Numbered from the stretch's first letter, positions 9,755 through 20,367 are shown. The stretch: 64,000 nucleotides of DNA from Bradyrhizobium sp. ISRA464 (GCF_029910095.1 NZ_CP094526.1:6572001-6636000), one strand, 5' to 3'. Program-made: numbers and translations. Notes: a model not told the origin generated them from the letters alone.

Positions 9755-10035
9755 GACCGGCCCTCGCCGAAAAAGGGTTCGCGCCGATCGTCGAGCCGGT
9801 ACGCGAATCGCTCGGAGGCCTTGGGCGAACGCTGAAAGCAATCTGTGATGCCGGCGGCGGGCAATAGAAATCGTCAATCCCTATCACGGCGACCATCAGG
9901 AGTGTGGCGCGAGCATCAGCGCACTACTGCGGAAGGAGTATATCGGTAACGAGCTATCGCTGCGGGCATTCTGCTCCGTAGTGACATGACGGCGGACGAG
10001 GCAGCCGCTAAGTTATGCCGAATAACCTTCGGTCA
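9755..10035 (+). pseudogene. Relic of an sce7725-family gene
   Basis: Three consecutive pieces in different plus-strand frames match sce7725-family proteins as I know them: GFAPIVEPVRESLGGLGR, then IEIVNPYHGDHQECGASIS with LLRKEYIGNE, then ILLRSDMTADEAA. The order is right but at least two indels and a stop (after GGGQ) break it. Neither the N-terminus nor the C-terminal half is present. sce7725 genes often accompany sce7726 in accessory, defence-rich regions; no sce7726 is seen here. The biochemical role of the family is not established. Confidence 0.5.
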
Positions 10036-10250
10036 TGAAAAACATTCACCGGCCCTGAAAATCGCGTGCTCATTCAATCTTCACTGAAAACCCTCCCCTT
10101 TACGAATTTCCTTCACAATAGCCCCGCTTGGACCAGCAATCTTATCGTGGAATTCGAGCTGGATGGGAAGACCATTGCGGTTCGGTGTTGACACGGCCGC
10201 GCCCTGCCGGTTTTGGAGTTCACAATCGGACCATTCGGTGGCCTAAGGAG
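10031..10250. repeat. Dispersed repeat, copy 1 (partner at 59857-60235)
   Basis: The segment starting GGTCATGAAAAACATTC and running through the CCTTCACAATAGCCC region, and a second block with TTCACAATCGGACCA, recur in the same order and orientation at 59857-60235. The distal copy has about 150 extra bases between the blocks. The repeat is non-coding as far as I can see. Both copies sit at boundaries of IS relics, so it may be a terminal region of a mobile element. Confidence 0.6.
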
Positions 10251-10340
10251 CATTCAAGCGCGCGACCACTGCAATGATCAGCGAGGCATCACGATCACTC
10301 TCATCGCCCATCCGGTAAGGGAGAGATCGCGAACCAACCT

Positions 10341-10920
10341 TCAGCACCGTAGCGCCGCGAGGAAAACCAAGGCGGCAATGGTCTTACCCTCCAGCTCATC
10401 GTGAACCGCGAGTGCGGGAACGGAGGGACCGCTCGAATCTGAGCACAGCATCCACGAGCATAGTGCGCAAAGATGCATGTCTCGTGGGTCAAGACGGGCG
10501 AGAGCCGGCGCCGGGGCTTCGGCTTGAGCGTCGGCAGCCGATGAGCGCGGCGCAGGCCCTCGCGAGATCCGCGGCCGTTCCAGCTCGACCACGAAAGCCG
10601 CCGAGTTTCTCGCCGCGAGCTTTCACCGCCGCCAGCGCGGCCTTGGTCCGCGTCGAAAATCATGCCGGCTTCCAGCTCGGCAACGGACATCATGCTCTGA
10701 AGCAGAAAGCGGCCCGTCGCCCCCTCGATCTGCGGCAGGTCGCAAAGACGGACGTCGACCCAGATTCCAGAACGCGAGACGGAAACCCCTGCGAACGAGC
10801 TAGGCGATCAACCTTTGCGCAACCAGCGCCGCCTGTGCGCGCGGGCACAACGCAAGCGCCTTCGCTGCTCCGGTCTATCGGCGCGGTTGCCGCCTTCGAC
10901 ATAGCGCATCGTCACGCCAT
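10341..10920 (-). pseudogene. Serine recombinase/resolvase relic
   Basis: Minus-strand frames give, in order, YVEGGNRADRPE, AKVDRLARSQGF, a segment equivalent to ESGVDVRLCDLPQIEGATG, FLLQSMMSVAELEAGMI, and STRTKAALAAVKARGEKLGG. These are the conserved core and E-helix of small serine recombinases (resolvase/invertase). Several frameshifts and stops interrupt it, and the catalytic N-terminal Ser region is not evident. It would once have served site-specific recombination of a mobile element. Confidence 0.6.
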
Positions 10921-11549
10921 CGTCTGTGGTGGCGGCTATGCAAAGAAGGCGCCAGCGTTAATAGCGAGGCTCAAATCGTGGCGCGAACACTGGCCCGTTA
11001 TCCCACAGACGCTGCGAGAAGACACCTCGTTGTCGTCAGATTGGCCGGTTCATCCTTGGCTTTTTGCTCCTGAAGAGGTGATGGTACAGTTGCGGCCCAT
11101 TGCAAAGCATCCCGATGTCCGGTTTATGGAGCTGGAAAAGATTGTGCCTTGGCGCTATCGCACCTGGGATCGTCATCACGATGAGCCGCCAGAGCCGCTA
11201 ACGATTTCTCCCTTGGCCCAGTTGATTAGATGCTGTCGGCGTTCGAGACTGGGTCCTTCCGCACGGGGACCTACGACCCGGGACTCGCGATCCCCGGCTT
11301 CAAAAGCGTCCACCTTCGCCGCCAGCCGCTGGTATCGCACATCACATCCGGTGCTGGCACGGAATTTGAGGATGCAAAGGGACGACATCGGGGCGAACCG
11401 CCGATGGGCGACGAGATGATGAGCCTGTGCGCCGTCGAGGAGAAAACTCCCTTGTACGATCTGTTGCGCGAAATGGTCGGCGTTGCAGCACAGCCGCCGC
11501 GTTGGAGAACATGCTGGCGCGCAGTTAATGGCTCGATCTTGCGCTCGAA
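10921..11549. other. Stretch without a recognisable gene
   Basis: A long plus-strand frame crosses this stretch. Its N-terminal part is antisense to the resolvase relic, and the rest (for example HPDVRFMELEKIVPWRY near 11120) has no family I recognise. It is treated as decayed or unassigned DNA. Confidence 0.4.
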
Positions 11550-11700
11550 GCCTTGGAGTTGCTACGGCCCGGCAACCGGATTGCTCGTGGCTCCCACCCC
11601 CACCAACAGCGCGTGGCACTGGCGCGCGATTGTCTCCAAGCGGGGCATCCTACTGCTCGACGAACCGCCCGGTGCGCGCGATCGATGCCGCGACGTTCTG
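11550..11700 (+). pseudogene. ABC-transporter ATPase fragment
   Basis: Two adjacent plus-strand frames carry the heart of an ABC ATPase: HQQRVALARD (end of the signature region) in one frame and, after a one-base shift, IVSKRGILLLDEPPGARDR (Walker B and D-loop) in the other. Walker A, the membrane permease and the binding protein are absent. The pattern resembles the spermidine/putrescine or iron-type importer ATPases. Confidence 0.55.
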
Positions 11701-11884
11701 AATGGCAAAAGCGCAATAGCACGCCGATGACTTCGGCGCATAGGCATGGCGTACCAAGATCGGCCCTACGCTCAGCTTGTTCTAGTAATCGCCAAGAACG
11801 CTTCGATACAGAAGCCGAACTTCAACGCCAGGCAACCATCTGCGCGGCCAGCGAAGTGCCTGCACCGCTTGCTGCCTCTCGCTG

Positions 11885-12865
11885 TCAGTTGAGTCCAACC
11901 GATCCTCCGACCATCAAGTGACGGGTGAACCAATCGCGCGCACTATTGCTGGTTAGGCCAAATTCCTCGGCATAGGGAACGAAGTGGTTGCCTGGGACCA
12001 GGACAAGCTTTTTGGGTTGAAGCGCAGCCTCGTAGGCGCGAAGCGAGAGGTCGGGCGGCACCAGTTCGTCGTCCAATGACAATATCATGAGCAGCGGAGT
12101 CGGCATGATGTATGGCGTGAAGGCTCCATTTTCCAAGCCACGGAGCAGGTCGAGAGAACGCAGCGTTAGCTCGTTCTTCCAATTCGGCGCTTGCTTAGCC
12201 TGATCCATGAAGTAGCTATACGCGGCTTGTCCTGGCATTGCACATGGTTCGGCCGGGTCGTCTGATACCGCCTTTATGGTCGCTGGTTTCTGGCCAAGAA
12301 ACCGAGCCTCCCGGTCAGCATCCTGGGCAGCCAGGACTTCATTGCGCTGTTGCGGCTGGACACGGCGCAAGAAGTTCTGAAAGCCACTTGAGAATCCACT
12401 CTGTGAAACAACGCATTTAACCCGCCGATCATGCGCGGCGACCTCTAGGACGTGACCACCGGAATAGCTTGTGCCCCAGATTCCGATCCGACCGCCATCG
12501 ACCTCCGGCCGCAATGATAAGAAGGTGATAGCATCACGATAGCCACGGCGCTGCAAGACGGGATCCGCTTCCTGCCGAGGCTCACCTTCCGATTCGCCGA
12601 AATTAATGTTGTCGTAGGCCAAAACCACGAAGCCACCGCGCGCGAAGAACTCGGCATATTTGTAAATGGAGCCTTCCTTCACGCCTGACATTCCCGGCGC
12701 CATAACGATGCCCGGCAACGTTCCCTCGCGTTTGACTGGAACCAGCAATAGCCCTCGAAGCATCACATTGCATGACGGAAATTCGACTTTCATGCGTTCA
12801 AATGCATGATCCTTATCGTTGTGGACGATATTAGCAGACCGACCATCTGCCTGCTTTGATTTCAC
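11885..12865 (-). CDS. Alpha/beta hydrolase (dienelactone-hydrolase/peptidase-like)
   Basis: The 326-residue protein shows a full serine-hydrolase triad. The nucleophile is in GTSYSGGH (about residue 155), the acid lies in LSLDDELVPP (about 272), and the His is in PGNHFVPY (about 299). The oxyanion-side motif APGMSGVKEGSIYKYAEFFA and AYDNINFGES fit the family of hydrolases related to dienelactone hydrolases and X-Pro peptidases. There is no signal peptide, so it is cytoplasmic. Translation starts at GTG (12863-12865) with GGAAGGAC upstream. It stands alone between relics and the substrate is unknown. Confidence 0.82.
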   Translation of the reverse strand: MKSKQADGRSANIVHNDKDHAFERMKVEFPSCNVMLRGLLLVPVKREGTLPGIVMAPGMSGVKEGSIYKYAEFFARGGFVVLAYDNINFGESEGEPRQEADPVLQRRGYRDAITFLSLRPEVDGGRIGIWGTSYSGGHVLEVAAHDRRVKCVVSQSGFSSGFQNFLRRVQPQQRNEVLAAQDADREARFLGQKPATIKAVSDDPAEPCAMPGQAAYSYFMDQAKQAPNWKNELTLRSLDLLRGLENGAFTPYIMPTPLLMILSLDDELVPPDLSLRAYEAALQPKKLVLVPGNHFVPYAEEFGLTSNSARDWFTRHLMVGGSVGLN

Positions 12866-13307
12866 TTCTTTTGTCCTTCCCTATTTCAATCGGACATACT
12901 CTACGACGCATTGTGCGCATCGAGGACCTCACGAATTTCGCTACGCGTCTGCGGCCAACAAGTGGAGTTCCTGTTGGTGATGATTAAGGCGAATGCATTC
13001 TAGGTGCGGCCACGGCCTGCCAAAGCCGACTGCGCATTAGGTCCAGCTGCCGTGCATTAAGACCGTGGGAAGTTAAAGACCAATCATCTTCGACCAAGTG
13101 CTGCCTTCTTCGTGCCTGCAAGCTCCAGTTAAGACGATCACAATTTTGAACGCAAATCAACCCGCATAATGAACGATCGTTAAGGTGAGCTTCCTAGACG
13201 AACGAACACTAGCTAAGATAGCCTGAGCATGTATTTGAGGCTCATAGAGTGAAGCTACGTACTTGAAGGGTCGTGAGATAACAGCGACCCAAAATTCCAA
13301 CGCCCAG
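12866..13307. other. Intergenic region without a recognisable gene
   Basis: About 440 bases separate the hydrolase start from the aminotransferase relic. I see no coding frame, IS end or strong hairpin. It presumably contains the hydrolase promoter. Confidence 0.4.
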
Positions 13308-14608
13308 CGCGACGCCCATCTCATTCCTGTATGGCTACGGTCCTCTATCCTCCCTTGAAATCGCCGGACCGACCGTGTTCACCGCCGGCAAGGGCGTCTG
13401 GGTTTACGACGAGAACGGCCGACCGTTCCTGGAAGCTCTAGCGGGCATGCGGTGCACCTCGCTAGGATTTGGCGACGTCGAGCTTATCGAGGCGGCCGTC
13501 GAGCAGCTGCGAGTTGCCATTTTATCATACCGCTGGAAACAAATCGGTAGTTCGCAGCATTGAACTCGCCGACAGGCTCTGTACGTTTGTTCCGATCAAG
13601 GATGCGCGCATCTATTTCGCGTTGTCGGGGTCGGAGGCAAATGATTTCTTGGCCAAGTTCACTCGCTTCGCGAATGCCGCGAGCGGCAAGCCTTCAAAGA
13701 TGAAGATCATAAGTCGGGTGAATAGCTACCACGGCGCGACTCTCGCTGCCACGAGCATGACCGGTATCGCAACGGCGTATGCTTTATTCGGACCGCCGCT
13801 GCCAGGCTTCCTCCATACAGACGAGCCGAACTTTTATACGCCCTACCGAGCGAATCAGGGCAGGATTTCGTTGCTCGCCTCGCCAGGAATCTTGAGGCCC
13901 TCATCGAACGCGAGGGCGTCCGACACGATCGCCGCCTTCATCACCGAACCGGCGACTGGAGGGGTGGCGTGATTATTCCACCGACTGGTTACTATCCGGC
14001 TGTCCAAGACGTGCTGAAGCGCCATGATATCAGCTTCATCGCCGACAATGTCATTACCAGCTTCAGTCGCACGGCAGCATGTTCGGTTGCGAAACGTTCC
14101 GCATGAGCCCTGAGGCCATGACCCTCGCCAAGGGGATGACCTCGGCGTATCAGACCTTGGCGGCGATAGTCATTCCCGATGAAAGCCGGTGCTGAATCCG
14201 CGACGGGCGGGATACTCACCCATGGCGCGACCTGCTCCAGACGCCCGGTCGGATGCGCTGTCGCGCTGAGGGTTCTCGAGATATTCGAGAAGCGCCAGCT
14301 ACTCACACACATTCGCGCCGTTTCGCAGGTGTTTTCCAGACGCATCCATGGTTTCGCGGATCACCCTTTGGTCAGCCAGACGCGGGCGTCGGCCTTCTGG
14401 GGGCGATCGAGCTAGTGGCGTGCGAGCCAAGCCCCCGTGGCCTTAGGGAAACTTGTGAAGGAGATCAGCGAAAGCCGCTATGGCCTGATCTTCCGCTCGA
14501 TGCGCCTTCTCGCCGCCTCCAATCATCTCTAAGGAGGAAATTAATGAATTGTTTGACCGGTTCGGTAAGGCGCTGGATGACGCTATGGCAGTCACCACGA
14601 GGGAGTAA
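13308..14608 (+). pseudogene. Class III omega-aminotransferase pseudogene
   Basis: Pieces of a fold-type I, class III aminotransferase follow in order through changing frames: GPTVFTAGKGVWVYDENGR, SGSEANDFLAKF (phosphate loop), [39 protein letters not shown] (PLP Asp region), LAKGMTSAYQ with the PLP Lys, HPVGCAVALRVLEIFEK, and a C-terminus ending GKALDDAMAVTTRE before TAA (14606-14608). At least five frameshifts make it non-functional. It once resembled omega-amino-acid:pyruvate aminotransferases. A TetR gene follows it and may be its former regulator. Confidence 0.85.
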
Positions 14609-15046
14609 TTGCTGGCGTCTGACCATAGCATTAACTGACCGGAGAGACCTGCAGCTGGAGCGTTCTGTAACAACGTGCAGCCAAGGTGATGGCGGGACCG
14701 CTTGGCGCGCGTCCTGCCGGATAGTCGCCATCTCGCCCCGCGCGACGTAGAAGGCTTCTGGGCGCAATAATCGCAGCGGGGCGCCACGCTAACAGCATCC
14801 TGATCAGCCTGGACGAGGTTGGCGAGACGGCTAGTGTCGTCACGATGAATTTGTCGACCGCGAAGCGTGCGACTAACTCAATCGTCACGTGAGAGAGTAC
14901 GTACGACTTCGCTTCGGGCTCTGAACGGGGTTGGTTATGCGGTCGAGCGCTGTCTTGTCGAGCTCCGCTACTAAACTGGATGCGACTTGGATCGGAAGCT
15001 GCTCAATGTTAGGTTATCGTCGGCCAAAGCGAAGGAGATTGTCGGG
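14609..15046. other. Intergenic region upstream of the TetR gene
   Basis: This stretch carries no gene I can recognise. A 20-codon open extension of the TetR frame at its right end lacks family similarity. Confidence 0.4.
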
Positions 15047-15727
15047 ATGTACAAAGAATCAGCGAGGCGCAGGAACGGCCGAAGCCAAAATGCGCTCGCA
15101 TTGCCAAAGCCGCGTCAGCGCCGCTCTGTAAGCGCCCGGGCCCTGCGCTCGGATACCCGCGAACGCATTCTGGAGGCGGCTATACGCATGTTCGGCGCTT
15201 ACGGCTTCGAGTCAACCACAATGCGCGACCTCGCCGACGCCGTCGGCATCAAGGCACCGGGCATCTACAGTCATTTTAGTTCGAAGGAAGCGATCCTGAA
15301 TGCCGCCGTCGAATGGGCGATGCACAGTTTCAGCAGCCAAGTGATTGGACCCGACGACCCCTTGGACCTACCAGCACATCGGTTGAAGGGCATTGTGATG
15401 CGCCACGTCAGCAATGAAATCAACGACCCCCAAGCTACCAAGGCCTTCAGCATGTTCATTTTCGGCCCAGCACGCGAACGGTACGTTAGTAAGCAGGCCG
15501 TTGCTCAAGTGCGCTCCTTGTCGAAGCAGTACATCGACACCGTTACGGATATACTCCAACAGATCGACCGCAATCTCAAGCCGCGCGAAGCACGGATGCG
15601 AGCCTTGATCATCACCGACATGTGCGACTCGGTCACTCGCTGGTACCGTGCCGACGGCCCCTACTCCCCGGAGAAGATCGGCAACTTCTATTGGCTATTG
15701 GTCAGCAAGATCGTCGGCCTCAAATAG
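15047..15727 (+). CDS. TetR/AcrR-family transcriptional regulator
   Basis: The 226-residue protein has a TetR DNA-binding domain (about residues 35-85): RERILEAAIRMFGAYGFES, then MRDLADAVGIKAPGIYSHF and KEAIL. The ligand-binding C-terminal domain is divergent, as is usual. The basic N-terminal tail (KESARRRNGRSQ) is longer than in most members. The ATG at 15047 is chosen for AAGGAG nine bases upstream; an ATG 60 bases earlier is in frame but has no such site. It lies downstream of a dead aminotransferase, so its present targets are unclear. Confidence 0.85.
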   Translation: MYKESARRRNGRSQNALALPKPRQRRSVSARALRSDTRERILEAAIRMFGAYGFESTTMRDLADAVGIKAPGIYSHFSSKEAILNAAVEWAMHSFSSQVIGPDDPLDLPAHRLKGIVMRHVSNEINDPQATKAFSMFIFGPARERYVSKQAVAQVRSLSKQYIDTVTDILQQIDRNLKPREARMRALIITDMCDSVTRWYRADGPYSPEKIGNFYWLLVSKIVGLK

Positions 15728-16725
15728 CCGAATTTCGCTTACGAATCGCTCATAGGTGAGCAGGGTCAATTTAGCTTGACAAAACGCCACTCCCGACCAA
15801 TAGGGAACTGTGGGAGAGGAGCCTATCTGGATAGCAGGGTTCAGCTATGACGGCTCATTGTTTGCTAAAGTAAGCGTTCGACCGCGCACCTGCGCTCGGG
15901 CCGGCCTACCAGCAACCGCCTGCAAACCAATAGCCGCCGTGGTCCCCAACAATGGACGTCGACTGATCTAACAGCCACCCATGTGCGTCTCCTCTGTCGA
16001 TATGGACAACTTGAGAAAGATGACAGGCCACTGCCCGTGCTTCGCATAGTTGATGCTTCCTTACCACTGCGGACAGTGGTGGAGCTGCAAGACCCCGAAT
16101 AGCTGCACCTCTTGCGCTGAACTCGCGACCTCAGCACCTGCCCTGCGCTGAGAGCGCGTTTACCGAATGCCTGAGACTGCAGAAAAAAGATCGCGCAATA
16201 CAGATGACATACGGCGGCGGACGACGGCTGCAAATTTGTACCGGCGTTCTTAGGAAGGTATTGCACGCCTTCCACTCCGCATTCGGATGCCGCAAAAAGT
16301 AGCGACGACTTTTGCCAGCATACTAGTGATGAGAAGGGCGGATGAACCTCCTCCGAATGAGTGGACACCTTTAGTAGGCTCAGAGAGCTCGGAGGTGTCG
16401 AATGCCGGAACGTTAACGTCAATCTTTTACAGAGGACTACAAGCGCCAGCGCGCGGAACCTTGAGCGGTCAAAATAGGCGCTTGAGCTGGCGCAGTCAGG
16501 TCACCCCCCTGCAGATGCGAGAGGCATCCAAAGAATCTAGTTCCAACCGCTTGCACCGCGCCTCCAGGGCCATGCGCGACTCCCCTACTCTTGCCGGGAG
16601 CAAGAATCTCCATTATTCGCTACGCGCGGCAATCGAGCGTGGCACTAATGTACGGTATCGCCTGGTTTAAGCATGTCGGCCGAGCCGCCGGCGCACCGGG
16701 TGATAGCATGGATCGCTCCAGCCAA
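15728..16725. other. Stretch without a recognisable gene
   Basis: Frames on both strands are short or have compositions unlike coding sequence. The right end (from about 16590) may belong to the adjacent tyrosine-recombinase relic. Nothing else could be identified. Confidence 0.4.
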
Positions 16726-16806
16726 GAGATGCAGCGACTGCTTCCACAACTCGCAACCTACCTTAGCGATATCGATATCGGTTCAAGGCAGCGCTGTTTG
16801 CAGATG
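16726..16806 (+). pseudogene. Tyrosine recombinase/integrase C-terminal scrap
   Basis: The short segment MQRLLPQLATYLSDIDI plus SRQRCLQM matches the C-terminal part of rhizobial tyrosine recombinases. There the equivalent reads LPQLATYLGHV followed by a Tyr-nucleophile segment resembling TQRYLQM. Here Cys replaces the expected Tyr. Only this piece survives, and it abuts the IS66 TnpC fragment. Confidence 0.4.
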
Positions 16807-17045
16807 GACGCCGCGTTCTCCTCCAAGGTCGGCGAGCTGTAGCTCGAGCTGATCCAGCAATGCAATTCGCTCGGAGGACTGTCCGGACTGCTCGTGCCAG
16901 AGCTTCTTGATCGCGAGTTTGAGCTTCTCGATCAGCAAGGTGCCTGCGTGGGCGTCGGCTTCCGCTGCCGACCGGGCCGCTCGCTCGCGCGCAGCATCGC
17001 CTGCAGCGTGGTCGCATCGTCGGGAAGAGAATCATCGGCACCCAT
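16807..17045 (-). pseudogene. IS66-family TnpC N-terminal fragment
   Basis: Starting at the ATG on 17043-17045 the minus strand gives MGADDSLPDDATTLQAMLRA. In shifted frames it gives AGTLLIEKLKLAIKKLWHEQ and SSERIALLDQLELQLADLEE, the leucine-zipper-like N-terminus of IS66 TnpC transposases. Frameshifts and loss of everything downstream make it inactive. Confidence 0.75.
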
Positions 17046-17099
17046 CGCCGACCAGAGAATCACAAGACGCGGTCTCTGTCCGAACCGCTGATCGTGCCG

Positions 17100-18166
17100 C
17101 CGATTCAAATCCCAGCGATCAGCCAGCCGCCTGCGGTCGCTAGGTCTGTTGCAACATCCGCTAGTCGATGCCCTCCAGCCCCGCGATTGGACCGGGAGAT
17201 CGGTGAGGAGCTTCCACTCGACCTTCTTTCGCCGCTTCGGCCTTCCCCGCTCTTGAGCATGGATCACGGTCAGAGTGAGTGTGGGATATTTCGTCTGTTT
17301 TCCGATCGGCGGCAGGACGCGTATCTTGCGATACCTGATCTCAAGAACGGCGTCGTCTGGATCGCCTTTGTCGTTCCTAACGGTGATCCGATGTAGACCC
17401 TTGATCGTAACCTCGTCCATTTCGTCGGCAATTGTATGATTGCCGTCCCCGGCAAGCCGATCAACACTGGTTCGCACCAGGAAGTGCGTTCCAACCTCCT
17501 CGGCCAGCAAAACAGCGCATAGATGTCGCTCTCGCGATCACCAATGTGAACACATCGTCCAGGGGAAGCGAGAAGGTCGGTCGATCGCCGTAGATTTCTC
17601 GAGCCAGCGGATGCTCTCCTTCTGCTCGATGGGCACCCGTGCCGGATTGATCTTTCGCTTCAGCGCCGTCCTGCCCTTGAACTTCTTGCGAGTCCAGAAC
17701 TTGATTGACGACAGTCCAAGCCGAAGCCCCTCGGTCGTCACCGCGAGACTCGAATGCATCAAGATGCCGCACTGCGTGCGTCCTGCCGTCTTGCCCGTAA
17801 AGCCGTTCAGATCCGGCTTCTCGCGCTTGAAGCTGAATTCCGTTGTGTCATGGAGGACGAGGATCGGTCCTTCCGTCGCCACCACGCGCCCGCGCGTCGC
17901 CTCGAATGACCGCAAAGAATATCCGCCTCGTTGACCCATCCATTGGAGAAGAAGCGATAGGCGGCCTTCGCGTTGGCCCAGTCCTGACAAACCAACGGGA
18001 TGCTTTGACCCGTCTCGCTCCCGATTTGTGCGAGCAATTTGCAGAAACGGCGGCCAAGCCGCTCATCCTTAAACTCGCGTCCCGCAGCTTCCCGATCAAG
18101 CCACGTCTCGATAGCCGTCGTCAATCGCTGAGCATGCGCCCCTGCGCGTTCCTTCACCAAGTTCAT
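17100..18166 (-). pseudogene. IS4/Tn5-like transposase pseudogene
   Basis: From 18166 the minus strand encodes WLDREAAGREFKDERLGRR and IPLVCQDWANAKAAYRFFSN, the Tn5/IS50-type transposase DNA-binding domain. After frameshifts comes VLHDTTEFSFKREKPDLNG (first catalytic Asp region), then FLVRTSVDRLAGDGNHT and VEWKLLTDLPVQS near the beginning of the catalytic Glu domain. Similarity ends near 17190, before the YREKW-like region. At least three frameshifts are present, so it is inactive. Confidence 0.8.
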
Positions 18167-18478
18167 CGAGCACCCCGCGCCTCAGAATCAGGTGCTCAAC
18201 AATGAATCACAATAGATTCTGCCGATTCAAGATTTCGCCTGCGAAGCATCGCTCAAATCCGACGTCAAATGTGGGTAATTGAAAGCTTCACCGGACGGAT
18301 ACGATAGGGGACTATCACTGCACTCAGCAAAATCGTTGGGAGGACGTACGCGACCACAACGAAAAAGCTAGGAGAGCATCGTCTCGCGTACCGGACGGAT
18401 CGCTGCCCCCACTACGGAAATTCTCGTTTGCCGAGCGAGCGGTGAAGTGACAGCCGCCTATGCGGTAAACTATGGATC

Positions 18479-19897
18479 CTAACTAGCAAGCCTGCTGCTT
18501 GTCAGCAAGTGGAAACGCAGAACGATAAGGACCGCGTAAATGGTCGTGCCAATTGATGAGCCAATCCAGATACCGGTGACGCCAAGGTCCGCCTTGAAAC
18601 CAAGGAGATAGCTTAGGGAGAAGCCAATCAGCAAATAAGCGATGCAAACGAACAAAAGCGGCACCCGCGTATCCTTCAGGCCGCGCAGGCTTCCTACCCC
18701 GATAAGTTGCACGGCATCCGCAACAGAAACGGTTCCCCCGATCAAGAGTAGTTTTGCAGCCACTTCGATCGTCGTGTGGGCGTCGACCGCTGATTCATCG
18801 AGGAACAATGCGGCGATCTCAACACGCATGGCAATCACCGGAATCGTCAGCGTCACTGCAATCACAATACCGAGCAGGATCGCGGCCAAGCCTGCACGCT
18901 TAATGCCGGCATAGTTGTTGCGGCCAACCGCCTGAGCAACCCGCACGGCCGCGGCTGTGCTAACACCCAAATGGACCATAGACAGTATCATGGTGACCTG
19001 AAGCGCGATCTGATGAGCAGCGAGTGCGCTGGTACCGATCAGACCGACCAGCAGCGCCCCAGCCAAGGCCGCTCCAAAGCCCATCAACGTGGCAATTGAG
19101 CTCGGAGCGCCGATCCCGATCAGTTGCCGCGCCAGAGGCCAGTCAAAGCGCCAAAACTGCGCAAGTACGTGATAGTCACGGAAAGGTCTACGCATTGTGA
19201 CGAACCATAAGCCAGCAGAGAACGTCGCACAGTTCACGAAGGTCGTAGCAAGGGCCGCTCCGAGCAGTTCAAGACGCGGCAGGCCAAGTCTTCCATAGAT
19301 CATAAGATAGGCTAGCAAGGTGTTGATGGGAATGGCCGCGAGCGTAATCCAAAAGATCGGCTCTGGCCGGTTGACCGCGCCCATGAAACTGCGGATAGCT
19401 ACAAAGCCCAGCGCTGGCGGCGCGCCCCAAGCCAATCCGAACAGATATATCTGAGCGAGACGCGCAGTATCGGGCGCCTGACCGAAAGCTTGGAATGCTC
19501 GCTCTCCGCATAACGCGAACGCCATAATCACGAATGATAGCATCATAGCTGCCCAAAGCCCAATGCGCATCGCGCTCCGTACCATAGCGAGATTGTTCGC
19601 TCCAAACGCCTGCGCCGCCAATGGCGCGATCGGCGCCAGGAATGCCGCACCGAATGTAAAGGCAAGAATATAGACTCTGCCGGCGAGTCCTGCCGCGGCG
19701 ACTGCCTCTGTACCGATGTGCCCGATGAAGGCGAGATCAGTTGCCGTCATCACGATCTGCCCAACTTGAGTCAACGCCATCGGCCACGCGAGCTTTGCGG
19801 TCTTCTTGAGCTCGACAACGAACTGATAGCCCATCCGTCTCGTCACTTCGCGCCGCGAATTCCACAGCGACCTTCTTTCGACTACATTTCGCAACAT
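18479..19897 (-). CDS. MATE-family efflux transporter (NorM-like)
   Basis: The 472-residue integral membrane protein has about twelve hydrophobic segments in two homologous halves. Family-typical pieces are MALTQVGQIVMTATDLAFIG in the first helix, FGAAFLAPIAPLAAQAFGA, and the second-half SIATLMGFGAAL region with AAHQIALQV. MATE proteins export cationic drugs or metabolites in exchange for Na+ or H+ across the inner membrane. GGGAG lies eight bases before the ATG at 19895-19897; Met22 is a possible alternative. It is monocistronic here. The substrate is unknown. Confidence 0.92.
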   Translation of the reverse strand: MLRNVVERRSLWNSRREVTRRMGYQFVVELKKTAKLAWPMALTQVGQIVMTATDLAFIGHIGTEAVAAAGLAGRVYILAFTFGAAFLAPIAPLAAQAFGANNLAMVRSAMRIGLWAAMMLSFVIMAFALCGERAFQAFGQAPDTARLAQIYLFGLAWGAPPALGFVAIRSFMGAVNRPEPIFWITLAAIPINTLLAYLMIYGRLGLPRLELLGAALATTFVNCATFSAGLWFVTMRRPFRDYHVLAQFWRFDWPLARQLIGIGAPSSIATLMGFGAALAGALLVGLIGTSALAAHQIALQVTMILSMVHLGVSTAAAVRVAQAVGRNNYAGIKRAGLAAILLGIVIAVTLTIPVIAMRVEIAALFLDESAVDAHTTIEVAAKLLLIGGTVSVADAVQLIGVGSLRGLKDTRVPLLFVCIAYLLIGFSLSYLLGFKADLGVTGIWIGSSIGTTIYAVLIVLRFHLLTSSRLAS

Positions 19898-20367
19898 TTA
19901 TGCCGCTCCCAGTTATTTTTCTGGGTCTAGCGCACCCTTGCCCAATTTGAGATGACTTCCGTGGCTTTTCGCAAAAACGTTGCTGTCAACGGATCATCTT
20001 TTCGCGCGTTAATTCGAAGAAGAGCGCCAAGTGGTCCGCACATCAAACGCTCGATCGTCAGGATCTTGCAATGGATGCGGTGCGAGCCCTGATTGATCAC
20101 GAGATCGACTCGCAAGTGAGCACACAGCAAAATGGAGAGACGGTGCTGCAAGCGCCTGAAACCAAAACGCGCACTGGCGTGAGCTTGAGACGCGATATTC
20201 CACTAGACAATCTGGCACTCCTTGAGCGAAGCAGCATTTGCTGAGTGTAGTCCTTCTGCAAGGCTCGCGCCAACTCCGAGAACTCTATGAAGCCGCAGTT
20301 ATTTGCTCAAACTGCACGTGTCGTAGGTCCGACATGTCACAGACCCAACAGCCGGTATTAGATATAC
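19898..20367. other. Intergenic region upstream of the MATE gene
   Basis: No gene is recognised. A minus-strand frame ending near 19927 (LGALLRINARKDDPLTATF) has a natural-looking composition and might be the tail of a decayed regulator. That is not strong enough to call. Confidence 0.35.

Noticed and set aside
10412..11419. Long plus-strand open frame of 335 codons
   Set aside because: Its first half is antisense to a clear serine-recombinase relic and its composition is Arg/Ser/Pro-rich like a shadow frame. No family similarity was seen.
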